Source: Candidatus Peregrinibacteria bacterium (GTDB lineage Bacteria > Patescibacteriota > Gracilibacteria > UBA1369 > 2-02-FULL-48-14). Taken from it: a stretch of DNA of 64,000 bases. Positions within the stretch are counted from its first letter, which is position 1; the number at the start of each line of letters is the position of its first letter. A model generated the notes under the pieces. It did no database searches and was not told the DNA's origin. It saw nothing but the letters and a program-made list of their open reading frames with translations. Positions 49,116 through 57,308 of the stretch are shown here, one piece after another. The DNA is taken from contig JABHVW010000014.1 of the NCBI GenBank assembly GCA_018658105.1, positions 1-64,000 of the forward strand, given 5' to 3'. Both the position numbers and the translations under genes were made by a program.

Positions 49116-50594
49116 ATGAGAAAACCTAAAGTTAGAATATTTAATGTCGGTGATGTTTGGGACAACAGGGTGACTGATGCTGCTTCTTTGAAAGTTATAG
49201 GGCCAGTTGCTGGGCGTGGTGTTGCTCGACCTTTAGATGTGACTGGAAGAGTTGTTATTCCTGAAACGAATAATCGTGATCATTTAGATCATGTTGCTCA
49301 GTTTTTATTTCCAGGTAATTTAGCTGCTCAAATAGCATTTGTTGGTGAAAGGGTACGACGAGTAACTCTACCTGTTGGTGATACAGCCACTGCAGATTAT
49401 AAGGCAGTTTTAGGTAGAGGTACATATGAAGGTTTTGAGTTGGATCCATATGTAGATAAAGAAAGTGCTGCTGAATTGGCTGAACATATTGGAGCTTATT
49501 ATGATTTTGAAAATCGTTGTAATCCAATTGTTTATGCATTAAAAGATAAGTGGCAATTCCAGGAGTTTTTGCTTAGGGCAGGTGTAAATCATGTGCCATA
49601 TTCTAGAGTTGGAGGTCGTGAGCAAGATGAGCATTTAGATAGATGTAAAGATGTTGTTGCTGTTATTGAAGATGTGATTCAAGAATCTGGAAGAAATAAA
49701 TTGATGATTAGGCAGACAGTTGCGGGCGGTGGGATTGGTAATGCTGTTGTAGAAAAAAAGCCAGCTGGTAACTATATTGTGAAAGTTGAAGGTTGTGATG
49801 AAGGTAAAGACATTGGAATAAATTTACTCAACTGGTTAGTTGAAACTTTTAATCCTAAGACAAATGAGGCTGGAATTCTTGTTGCGCCTTATTATTCAGG
49901 TACATCAATTTCTTCTACTATTGAAATTAGAGGTGGTAGGGCAACTATTCCTTATGTTGCGAAGGAAATGTTGAATGAGGCTGGAACAGGTTTTCAAGGT
50001 GCAATTATTGATCCTGATGATTTGGATGCTGGAATTGTTGAAAAAGCTGAATTCGTTTTGATGAAAATGGCAAATGAGTTGATAGATCAAGGAGTTGATA
50101 GTGTTGATGTTCAGGTTGATATGCGTTACGCAAGAGATACGGATGAGGTTTATCCTGTTGAGAGTAATGCTATGAGACGTACTGCAACAAAAGATATGGC
50201 AGATATTGTTGCGGGTGCGGTTCATGAGGGTCATGCAAAGGGTTTTGCAGGGGTTGATCATTTGAGGGTTTCACCTGTGATTGCTGATAGGCTTGCTAAA
50301 CCTGGTGCATTTCCTCATGTCCTTAAGAGAACTTTGAATGTAAGTAGGGCGTTGGTTGAGCAGGCGTTGGGAGTGGATAGAGCTAGGGCCATTTTAAATG
50401 GTAGTGATGGTGTAGATTTGAACGATTTTGCGGTTTCGCCAATTGCTCCTCATGAGTTGAATGGTACTAGGATGGGGTTGATTATTAGTCAAAGCCCTAT
50501 GAGAGTGGTTCAAAATCCAGCTAATTTAGGTGTTGTTGTGCAAATGACTGTTGGTGAGAGATTTGAAGTTGCTAAAGTGGCGTTTGCAGCATAG
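49116..50594 (+). CDS. ATP-grasp-like protein of unknown substrate
   Basis: The start is taken at 49116 (MRKPKVRIFNVGDVWDN). The 492-residue protein shows ATP-grasp features: an entry helix ALKDKWQFQEFLLRAGVNHVPYSRV, a glycine-rich loop LMIRQTVAGGGIGNAVVEK, and the metal site at DVQVDMRYARDTDEVYPVESNAMRRTA (E-x-N). The first 120 residues look like a pre-ATP-grasp domain. Such enzymes join a carboxylate to an amine or thiol. Residues after about 400 are unassigned. It is 11 bases before the flavoprotein gene. Confidence 0.62.
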   Translation: MRKPKVRIFNVGDVWDNRVTDAASLKVIGPVAGRGVARPLDVTGRVVIPETNNRDHLDHVAQFLFPGNLAAQIAFVGERVRRVTLPVGDTATADYKAVLGRGTYEGFELDPYVDKESAAELAEHIGAYYDFENRCNPIVYALKDKWQFQEFLLRAGVNHVPYSRVGGREQDEHLDRCKDVVAVIEDVIQESGRNKLMIRQTVAGGGIGNAVVEKKPAGNYIVKVEGCDEGKDIGINLLNWLVETFNPKTNEAGILVAPYYSGTSISSTIEIRGGRATIPYVAKEMLNEAGTGFQGAIIDPDDLDAGIVEKAEFVLMKMANELIDQGVDSVDVQVDMRYARDTDEVYPVESNAMRRTATKDMADIVAGAVHEGHAKGFAGVDHLRVSPVIADRLAKPGAFPHVLKRTLNVSRALVEQALGVDRARAILNGSDGVDLNDFAVSPIAPHELNGTRMGLIISQSPMRVVQNPANLGVVVQMTVGERFEVAKVAFAA

Positions 50595-50604
50595 GGTTCT
50601 ATAG

Positions 50605-51846
50605 ATGAAAAAAATTGCAATTATTGGTGGGGGTGCGGCTGGCTTGATGGCTGCGGCTAGAATTATGGAATTGTCTTCTTCGCATGAAATTTTTTTGATT
50701 GAGCGAAATAAGATTTTGGGTAAAAAAGTGATTATTTCAGGTGGTGGTAGATGTAATTTGACGACGGGTTTAGATGACTTGAAAGAAATTTTGAAGAAAT
50801 ATCCGCGTGGGCCGCGTTTTTTAAGAACTGCAATGTATGCTTTTCCACCTGTGAAAATGCGTGAATGGATGCAAGACCATGGGGTTCCTATAAAAATTGA
50901 AGAAGATATGAGAGTTTTTCCTAAATCGGATAATGGAATGCATGTTGTGCGAGCTTTTGAGACTTTTTTGAAAAAATCTGGTGTGCAAATTTTATTTGAG
51001 ACTGCATTGGAATCTGTGAAAAAAGAAGGTGATAAGTTTGTTTTGAGTTTCGATGGGCGCGAGAATTTACTAGTAGATAAACTGATCTTGGCTCCTGGTG
51101 GACAAGCGTATAGGCATACTGGTTCAAAAGGTGATGGCTATAGTTTTGCAGAATCTTTGGGGCATAATATTACTGCGCTTGGGCCGAGCTTGAATGCTTT
51201 TGTACTTGCTGAAAAATGGATTGCTGAGCTTTCGGGCTTATCTTTTAAAAATGTAGCTTTGTCATTTCGTGGCAAAGAGAAATTTACTTTTACTGGGCCA
51301 ATAATGCTTACGCACAAAGGAATAACGGGTCCGGCGGTTTTTGCGCTTTCGGCATATTCTTCGTATGAAAAATTTGATGTAAATAAACCTGCAAAGCTTT
51401 TTGTGGATTTTTTCCCGGAGAAAAATCATGAGGAATTGCAGGGGGAATTTTCGAAAGAATTGGATGCGAATTTAAAGAAAAGTTTTAATAATATTTTAAG
51501 TCGTTTTGTTCCACGTTCTTTTGCAGAAATTATTTGCAAACAGCTTTCTGTTGATCCAAAAAAAATTAGTGTTGAATTAAGTAAAAAGGATTTGAATAAA
51601 GTTATTGATGCTTTGAAAAATATGTCTTTTACAATTATTGGGCGAAGTGCAGGGGATGAATTTGTTACTGCTGGTGGGGTGGATCTTTCTGAAGTGAGTG
51701 CAAAGACTATGGAATCTAAAATTTGTTCTGGCTTGTATTTTGCAGGTGAAATTTTAGATTATGATGGTTTTACAGGAGGCTTTAATTTGCAGGCGGCGTG
51801 GGCAAGTGGTCGTTTGGCTGGTGAAAATGCTGCGACTGTTCCTTGA
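50605..51846 (+). CDS. HI0933-family flavoprotein
   Basis: This 413-residue protein has FAD-binding IIGGGAAGLMAAARIME, the family marks ISGGGRCNLT and APGGQAYRHTGSKGDGY, and a C-terminal GLYFAGEILDYDGFTGGFNLQAAWASG. It belongs to the HI0933/BaiN-like NAD(P)/FAD oxidoreductases. The physiological substrate is unclear. It lies close behind the ATP-grasp gene and may be co-transcribed with it. Confidence 0.88.
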   Translation: MKKIAIIGGGAAGLMAAARIMELSSSHEIFLIERNKILGKKVIISGGGRCNLTTGLDDLKEILKKYPRGPRFLRTAMYAFPPVKMREWMQDHGVPIKIEEDMRVFPKSDNGMHVVRAFETFLKKSGVQILFETALESVKKEGDKFVLSFDGRENLLVDKLILAPGGQAYRHTGSKGDGYSFAESLGHNITALGPSLNAFVLAEKWIAELSGLSFKNVALSFRGKEKFTFTGPIMLTHKGITGPAVFALSAYSSYEKFDVNKPAKLFVDFFPEKNHEELQGEFSKELDANLKKSFNNILSRFVPRSFAEIICKQLSVDPKKISVELSKKDLNKVIDALKNMSFTIIGRSAGDEFVTAGGVDLSEVSAKTMESKICSGLYFAGEILDYDGFTGGFNLQAAWASGRLAGENAATVP

Positions 51847-51878
51847 TCTTTTGAGGAATTGGGCTTAACCTTTTATTA

Positions 51879-52601
51879 ATGGAAAATTCAATTTTAACAC
51901 CGTTAATCTATTCGGCTATTGCAGGTTCTGCAACTTTGCTTGGATTTGCATTAACACTGTATGCGAAGGGATGGGTTAAAAAATATTCTTATGCGATTGT
52001 GAGTTTGGCAGCTGGTGTGCTTTTAGGAACTGCTTTCTTTCATTTATTACCAGAAGCGAGTGAAATGCTAGGTGAAGATGTATTTTTGTGGCTCTTGGTT
52101 GGGTTTGTGGCATTCTTTTTGATTGAAGCTTTGATTGGATTTCATGCTTGTAGAGAAGGGGAGGAACATTGTCATGCTCATGTTTTGGGTCCTGTGGCTG
52201 GGGCTGGTTTGTTTTTTCATTCTCTTTTGGATGGAGTTACAATTGCAGTTAGTCATGAAATTGATCCACGACTTGGTTTAATGACGGCAATAGCTGTTTT
52301 TGTTCATGAGTTACCTGAAGGAATATTTACTTTCTCTATTTTGAAACATGGTAAAATGGAATTTGCTAAGGCAAAAAAAATGACAGTTGCTGTCGCTCTT
52401 GCAACACCGTTTGGAACTTTAATAACATTATTGTTTGCTCCGGAACTTTCTGAGCATGTCTTAGGAATTTTATTGGGTGTTGCTGCCGGTTCATTTTTAT
52501 ATATATCAGCTTCAGATTTGGTACCTGAAAGTCATAAATCTCGATCTATTAAAATTAGTTTGTTTTTAGTTCTGGGTCTACTGATAGTTTACTTTTTATA
52601 G
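51879..52601 (+). CDS. ZIP-family metal transporter
   Basis: This 240-residue protein has about eight helices and the ZIP signatures FFHLLPEASE, HSLLDGVTIAVSHE and HELPEGIFTFSILKHG, whose His, Asp and Glu residues line the metal path. A His-rich loop (EEHCHAH) precedes the central helices. It probably imports zinc or a similar divalent metal. The leader is TTAACCTTTTATTA-ATG. Confidence 0.87.
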   Translation: MENSILTPLIYSAIAGSATLLGFALTLYAKGWVKKYSYAIVSLAAGVLLGTAFFHLLPEASEMLGEDVFLWLLVGFVAFFLIEALIGFHACREGEEHCHAHVLGPVAGAGLFFHSLLDGVTIAVSHEIDPRLGLMTAIAVFVHELPEGIFTFSILKHGKMEFAKAKKMTVAVALATPFGTLITLLFAPELSEHVLGILLGVAAGSFLYISASDLVPESHKSRSIKISLFLVLGLLIVYFL

Positions 52602-52619
52602 TTTCTAATCCACCACGCC

Positions 52620-53501
52620 ATGCCAGATATTGAATTTCTTAAGAAAATCCGGACATTTTTGCAACAGAATCATTTAATGGTTATGGCTACTTCGTCTAAA
52701 GTGGGGCAGCCTCATGCGAGCACTATGTTATATGCTTTGGATGAGTCTTTTAATTTGTATTTTTCCACTCGAGTAAATACTCAGAAATATAAAAATTTAT
52801 CTGAAAATCCTAATGTTGGAATTGTAATTGGTTTGAAAGATGAGTTGAATATCCATATTCATGGTGAAGTACAAGTTATTCAAGATTCTCAAGAAATTGA
52901 TAAAGCTTTAGAAGTTTTGGCGAAATCTGCAGTTGATATTGGTGACTTTTGGCCACCGATTATTCAAATTAAAGGTAGTGATTATGCGATTTTCAAATTG
53001 ATTCCTAATTGGGTTCGCGCACTGGATGCAAGCAGCAAGAAAGTAAATGTAGATGATTCTTTGTTATCTATGGTTGATTTGTCAGATTTGGCTAAATTAC
53101 CCAAGAAAGAGGAGGGTGCAAAATCAGGTGAATTGAGTGGTAAGACTGTTTTAGTTGCCGAAGATGATCAATTCATTAAGAAAATGACGAAAATGCAATT
53201 GCAAAAATTGAATTTGAATGTGCTTGAAGTTGCAGATGGGGAGTCAACGGTTAAAGTTATGAGAGAGAAAAAACCTGATCTTTTGCTTTTGGATATTGGA
53301 TTGCCTTTGAAGGATGGTTTTGAGGTTCTGGATGAGTTGGCTGCTGATGCTGCTTTAGCTCAAATTCCTGTAATTATTCTTTCAAAATTAGGGCAAGATG
53401 GCGATAAAGAAAGGGCTTTGCAGAAGGGGGCAAAATATTATTTTAGTAAGTTTGATGTAGATGGCCCAAAAATCGTTGAGATGATAAATAAGTTTTTATA
53501 A
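52620..53501 (+). CDS. PNPOx-like flavin-binding domain fused to a receiver domain
   Basis: Residues about 5-145 match the pyridoxamine-phosphate-oxidase-like split barrel (HLMVMATSSKVGQPHASTMLYALDESFNLYFSTRVNTQKYKNLSENPNVGIVIG). Residues about 175-293 form a receiver: LVAEDD, LLLDIGLPLKDG, ILSKLGQDGD and FSKFD. The Thr/Ser position is Ser, as in the other receivers here. The fusion suggests that flavin, heme or a related ligand is sensed together with phosphorylation. No kinase is adjacent. The leader TAATCCACCAC precedes the ATG. Confidence 0.83.
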   Translation: MPDIEFLKKIRTFLQQNHLMVMATSSKVGQPHASTMLYALDESFNLYFSTRVNTQKYKNLSENPNVGIVIGLKDELNIHIHGEVQVIQDSQEIDKALEVLAKSAVDIGDFWPPIIQIKGSDYAIFKLIPNWVRALDASSKKVNVDDSLLSMVDLSDLAKLPKKEEGAKSGELSGKTVLVAEDDQFIKKMTKMQLQKLNLNVLEVADGESTVKVMREKKPDLLLLDIGLPLKDGFEVLDELAADAALAQIPVIILSKLGQDGDKERALQKGAKYYFSKFDVDGPKIVEMINKFL

Positions 53502-53510
53502 ATTATTTTT

Positions 53511-54434
53511 ATGTTTGAATTGATTTTAGTTATTGCACCACTATTTATAATTATTTTTGGAAGTGCTTTTTTAGTTAAATTTGGTATTGCAGATGTTAAA
53601 TGGCAAGAAGAGTTGAATGCTTACGCTTTGAAAATTGGATTTCCAGCACTTTTATTTTCTGCTTTGGCAGGCATGGAATTTTCAATTATGGAAGAATGGG
53701 ATTTGCTTTTGGCGAATTCAATATTTTTATTGATGAGTTTTGTTTTGGCATATGTAATTGGCAAACTTTTGAAGCTGAAGAAGAAAATGTTTATGACGCT
53801 ATTTATATGTTTGGGTTTTGGAAATGCGGCTTATTTGGGAATACCTGCCTTGGTTCAATCTTATGGGGATTCGGTATTAGGAGAAGCTAGTTTAGTTGTG
53901 GCAGTTTATTTGTTATTCATATTTACAATAGGAATTGGATGTTTGGAAATTTGGAATAAGAAAAATAAAGATGCGGTTTTACATAAAATTCTGTTTAGAT
54001 TGGTTAAAAATCCTTTGTTGCTTGCAGTAGTTTTTGGTTTGGTTTTTTCATATTTAAACCTTGAGTTGCCATCTGCCTTGCAACAAGCAATTGATATGTT
54101 GGCGGCTTCTGTAACACCGATTGTACTTGTTGTGATCGGTTTATTTTTGGGGCATACGAAATTTGGAAAGTTGAAAGATTGGCTGCCAAGCGGGATTTTC
54201 ACTCTTATGACTTTGATGGTTTTACCTGCTATTTTTTATTTTGTTGTTAAAGCTATGCAGCTAGATACTGGAGATTTTTCAGTTTCAATTGTTGATGCAG
54301 CTATGCCTCTTGCAATTACTCCTTTTGCTTTGGTTGAAGAGTATAATTTAGATAAATCTTTTATTGCTCGTTCAATTGTTTTAAGTACAATTTTGTCTGT
54401 GCTGACGATTCCATTTTGGATATTTGTAGTTTAA
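53511..54434 (+). CDS. Auxin-efflux-carrier (AEC) family transporter
   Basis: This 307-residue protein has about ten helices with AEC-type features: KIGFPALLFSALAG near the N-terminus, LGFGNAAYLGIPALVQSYGD in the middle and LFLGHTKFGKLKDW before the last helices. AEC proteins export organic acids and similar anions; malate or another acid is possible. It starts nine bases after the PNPOx-receiver gene. Confidence 0.82.
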   Translation: MFELILVIAPLFIIIFGSAFLVKFGIADVKWQEELNAYALKIGFPALLFSALAGMEFSIMEEWDLLLANSIFLLMSFVLAYVIGKLLKLKKKMFMTLFICLGFGNAAYLGIPALVQSYGDSVLGEASLVVAVYLLFIFTIGIGCLEIWNKKNKDAVLHKILFRLVKNPLLLAVVFGLVFSYLNLELPSALQQAIDMLAASVTPIVLVVIGLFLGHTKFGKLKDWLPSGIFTLMTLMVLPAIFYFVVKAMQLDTGDFSVSIVDAAMPLAITPFALVEEYNLDKSFIARSIVLSTILSVLTIPFWIFVV

Positions 54435-54436
54435 TT

Positions 54437-54730
54437 CTACTGAAGCGTAATATTCACTTCGATATTTTTGTTTAATTCGAGGTTTTCTTTTTTACGGATA
54501 TCTTTTTTGATTGGTAGGACGTATGTACCTTCTTTTGTTGGAAAAATGCTTGTTTTCCAAGTGGTTTTGCCGATTGTTACGGCTACTGGAATAGAACCGA
54601 AACCTTTGCGCGGGCCTTCATGAAAGCCTTTTATCTTTTTTGATAAATTTAAAGGCACAGTTATAAAATGCCAGGCTCCTTTGCCTTGCCATAACCACAT
54701 TTTAGATTTGAATGTGAATGTTGGTTCCAT
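54437..54730 (-). CDS. DUF1905 protein
   Basis: This 97-residue protein matches the DUF1905 pattern: SKMWLWQGKGAWHFITVPLNLSKKIKGF, then GFGSIPVAVTIGKTTWKTSIFPTKEGTYVLPIKKDIRKKENLELNKNIEVNI. It is a small beta-barrel-like cytosolic protein with unknown function. It lies four bases after the next small gene and convergent with the AEC gene. Confidence 0.8.
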   Translation of the reverse strand: MEPTFTFKSKMWLWQGKGAWHFITVPLNLSKKIKGFHEGPRKGFGSIPVAVTIGKTTWKTSIFPTKEGTYVLPIKKDIRKKENLELNKNIEVNITLQ

Positions 54731-54734
54731 AGAT

Positions 54735-54920
54735 TTATGCTGCGTCGAAACGTACTTTGTTTTCGACCATCCATTTTTGTTTGTCTTCGTCAGTTTTGCT
54801 TGAGTCGTTCATTACGTCGGCGTGGTCTTTCATGTAATGAGGCATAAGTGCTTTCATCCAATCTTCAAAAGTTTCGCCTTGGGCGGTGTGGTCGCATAGA
54901 TCGCATTTGAGTGTTGTCAT
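54735..54920 (-). CDS. Small zinc-finger-like protein (DUF1059-like)
   Basis: This 61-residue protein has KCDLCDHTAQGETFEDWMKALMPHYMKDHADVM, in which two Cys and two His are spaced to bind one zinc. It resembles DUF1059-type small proteins. It forms a short operon with the DUF1905 gene. The leader TTAACAACACCTAAA precedes the ATG. Confidence 0.65.
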   Translation of the reverse strand: MTTLKCDLCDHTAQGETFEDWMKALMPHYMKDHADVMNDSSKTDEDKQKWMVENKVRFDAA

Positions 54921-54945
54921 TTTTAGGTGTTGTTAAGTTGATTTA

Positions 54946-55587
54946 CTATACATCAAAATAGTCGAGTATTTCACTAACATTATTTATTTGCTTGTCTGCA
55001 TTTGAAAAATCGTTAGTGCTGGAAAGTTCAGTTGGACATGCGAAACAGGTGAGGCCGGCTGCTTTTGCGGCAGTGACTCCTCGTTCGGTGTCTTCGATTA
55101 CTAAGCATTCTTCTTTTTTGAAGCCGCTTTGCTCCCATGCTTTTAAATATGGTTCGGGGTTAGGTTTGTCTTTAATTACATCGTCGTTACAGATTGTGAA
55201 ATCGAAATATTTTTTTAAATCGGAGGCTTTCATAATTGTTTCGAAATGATCGCGATGGCTACTTGTTACAACTCCCATTGGGATTTTGCCGCGCAGCTTT
55301 TCTAAAGTAGGAATTACATGATCTATAACGGGGGAATCAATTTGTAAGAGATGCATATAAATTTCATTTCTTTTATTGCGAAGTGCTTGAACTTCAGTTT
55401 CATTGAGGCCTTTTTCGAATGCTAAATCAAATGCACTTAAACCTTTTTTTAATTGCACATTTATATACCAGTCTCTGGTCAAATCTATGCCTATGGTGGC
55501 TAAAACTTGTTGAGTTGCTTTGAAATATAGTGGTTCGGTGTTTACGAGAGTGCCATCGTTATCCCAGAAAATTGTTTTGAATTTCAT
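54946..55587 (-). CDS. HAD-family phosphatase (beta-phosphoglucomutase-like)
   Basis: This 213-residue protein has WDNDGTLVNTEPLYF (motif I, DxD), GVVTSSHRDHF (motif II), DKPNPEPYLKAWEQSG (motif III Lys) and CLVIEDTERGVTAAKAAGL (motif IV). A helical cap lies after motif I. It is a sugar-phosphate or nucleotide phosphatase or mutase of subfamily I; the exact substrate is unknown. Confidence 0.88.
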   Translation of the reverse strand: MKFKTIFWDNDGTLVNTEPLYFKATQQVLATIGIDLTRDWYINVQLKKGLSAFDLAFEKGLNETEVQALRNKRNEIYMHLLQIDSPVIDHVIPTLEKLRGKIPMGVVTSSHRDHFETIMKASDLKKYFDFTICNDDVIKDKPNPEPYLKAWEQSGFKKEECLVIEDTERGVTAAKAAGLTCFACPTELSSTNDFSNADKQINNVSEILDYFDV

Positions 55588-55659
55588 GGAGAGATTTTAA
55601 CAGTTTCTTTGAGATTTGACATTTGAATTGTATCTTTAGAACCTATAGTATGTGTCTTT

Positions 55660-56709
55660 ATGAATAAACATTCTTGTCATAGCGGCGGTGAAAAAAAGAA
55701 AAGATTTGATTGGATTCTTTGGTCCACTGTATTTATTTTGGTGATTTCTTATTTTGGATGGCTGTTTTTTTCTGTAGATTTTGCTGAAGTAAAATATTTG
55801 AGCGTTTTTTCTGAGAGTACTTTTGATCTATTGAATCGAATGGCGTGGGGTATGTTGCTTGGTATATTTTTTGTAGGTCTTTTAGATAGAATCCCTCGAG
55901 ATTTAATTGCATTTGTGATGGGTAGGGGTGGTAGTTTTTCGGGAATATTCCGCGCTGCTTTGGCTGGGATTATGCTTGATTTATGTTCGCATGGAATTTT
56001 GCTTGTGGGTATGAAGTTATATCAGCGGGGTTTGAGCCTTGGGCAAACCATGGCTTTTTTGATTGCTAGCCCTTGGAATTCACTTTCTTTGACTTTGATT
56101 TTATGGGCATTAGTAGGTTTAAAATGGACTTTGGCATTTTTGCTTCTATCTTTTCTTATGGCTGTTGTATCTGGATTGATTTTTGATCAACTTGTGAAGC
56201 GAGGTGTGTTGCCAAAAAATCCAAATACTATTGAGTTAGCGAAAGATTTTTCTGTTAAAAAAGAATTAATGAAAGGTTTGAAATTATCACATTTGAATCC
56301 TAAAAATATTGTTTCAATACTTTGGACTGGTTTAAAGGGTTCACGGATGATTTTACGATGGATATTTTTTGGTACAATTTTGGCAGCTGCAATTCGTACT
56401 TTTGTTCCGCCTGAAAGTTTTGAAACACTTTTTGGTCCAACAATAGGTGGGCTTGGTTTGACTTTGCTTGTTGCAACAATTCTTGAAGTTTGCAGCGAGG
56501 GTTCAACTCCGGTTGCAGCAGATATTTTGACTAGAGCAGGTGCGCCTGGCAATGCTTTTGCATTTTTGATGACGGGTGTGTCGACTGACTACACTGAAAT
56601 TCTGGCAATTAAAGAAACGACGGGCAGGTGGAAAACTGCTTTCTTTTTACCTTTGGTTACATTGCCTCAGGTGATTCTCATGGCGATTATTATGAACCTG
56701 TATGCTTGA
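55660..56709 (+). CDS. ArsP/DUF318-type permease
   Basis: This 349-residue protein has about eight helices in two similar halves: GIMLDLCSHGILLVGMKLYQRGLSLGQTMAFLIASPWNSL and TILEVCSEGSTPVAADILTRAGAPGNAFAFLMTGVSTDYTEI. Each half carries a conserved Cys. Its N-terminus has His and Cys (MNKHSCHSGGEKKK). The family includes exporters of organoarsenicals and related compounds. The substrate here is unknown. Confidence 0.82.
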   Translation: MNKHSCHSGGEKKKRFDWILWSTVFILVISYFGWLFFSVDFAEVKYLSVFSESTFDLLNRMAWGMLLGIFFVGLLDRIPRDLIAFVMGRGGSFSGIFRAALAGIMLDLCSHGILLVGMKLYQRGLSLGQTMAFLIASPWNSLSLTLILWALVGLKWTLAFLLLSFLMAVVSGLIFDQLVKRGVLPKNPNTIELAKDFSVKKELMKGLKLSHLNPKNIVSILWTGLKGSRMILRWIFFGTILAAAIRTFVPPESFETLFGPTIGGLGLTLLVATILEVCSEGSTPVAADILTRAGAPGNAFAFLMTGVSTDYTEILAIKETTGRWKTAFFLPLVTLPQVILMAIIMNLYA

Positions 56710-56756
56710 CAAAACTCAAGAATTGTGCGAAGCTACTCTCTAATAACTAATAATAA

Positions 56757-57308
56757 ATGGTCCTTAGAGTAGCAATTCAAAGTTTGAAAACTTGCTTAAC
56801 TGATGAAGTAGATAAAGTCTTAGTTTCACTAGATGATGATTCAGAGACTGAACCTGTTAATACTGCTGCACTTGATGAAGTGCTAGCTGATTTACGGGCT
56901 CGAATTAGTACAGTTAATTCAGCTAGGGAGAGGGTGGCACAAATGAATAGCGGACTATCTTTAAGTTCTAAATGTATGGAAAAGGTTAATGCTTTTCGAT
57001 CTGCTTTTGGTGATTTTCAAAATTATCTTGAGGATGGGGATTTAAAAGAGCTTTGTGGTGTTAGTGATGAGAGCCATTCTGTACGTGTTGATCTTGCTAT
57101 TCCTAAGTCTTTGATAAATTCTGATGAGATCTTAAGCTTGAAGATTGATGTTGTGGGTGGTTTTGATCATAATTCTGTTATGGATTTAACTCTACGATTG
57201 AATCAGGCTACTGATCAAGTTGAATATAGTTGGAATAAAAGGGCTGAGAGGGATCTTGAAGATTATGTGGTGAATGGAATAGTTGATCGCGTGTTTAACT
57301 GTCAATGA
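56757..57308 (+). CDS. Cytosolic protein of unknown function
   Basis: This 183-residue protein has a helical N-terminal half (ALDEVLADLRARISTVNSARERVAQM) and a C-terminal half of strands plus a final helix (VRVDLAIPKSL... LKIDVVGGFDHNSVMDLTLRLNQATDQVEYSWNKRAERDLEDYVVNGIVDRVF). It resembles the C-terminal layout of the 7824 product. Its stop forms ATGA with the helicase ORF. TTGACA lies at the end of the permease gene and may be a -35 box. Confidence 0.58.
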   Translation: MVLRVAIQSLKTCLTDEVDKVLVSLDDDSETEPVNTAALDEVLADLRARISTVNSARERVAQMNSGLSLSSKCMEKVNAFRSAFGDFQNYLEDGDLKELCGVSDESHSVRVDLAIPKSLINSDEILSLKIDVVGGFDHNSVMDLTLRLNQATDQVEYSWNKRAERDLEDYVVNGIVDRVFNCQ

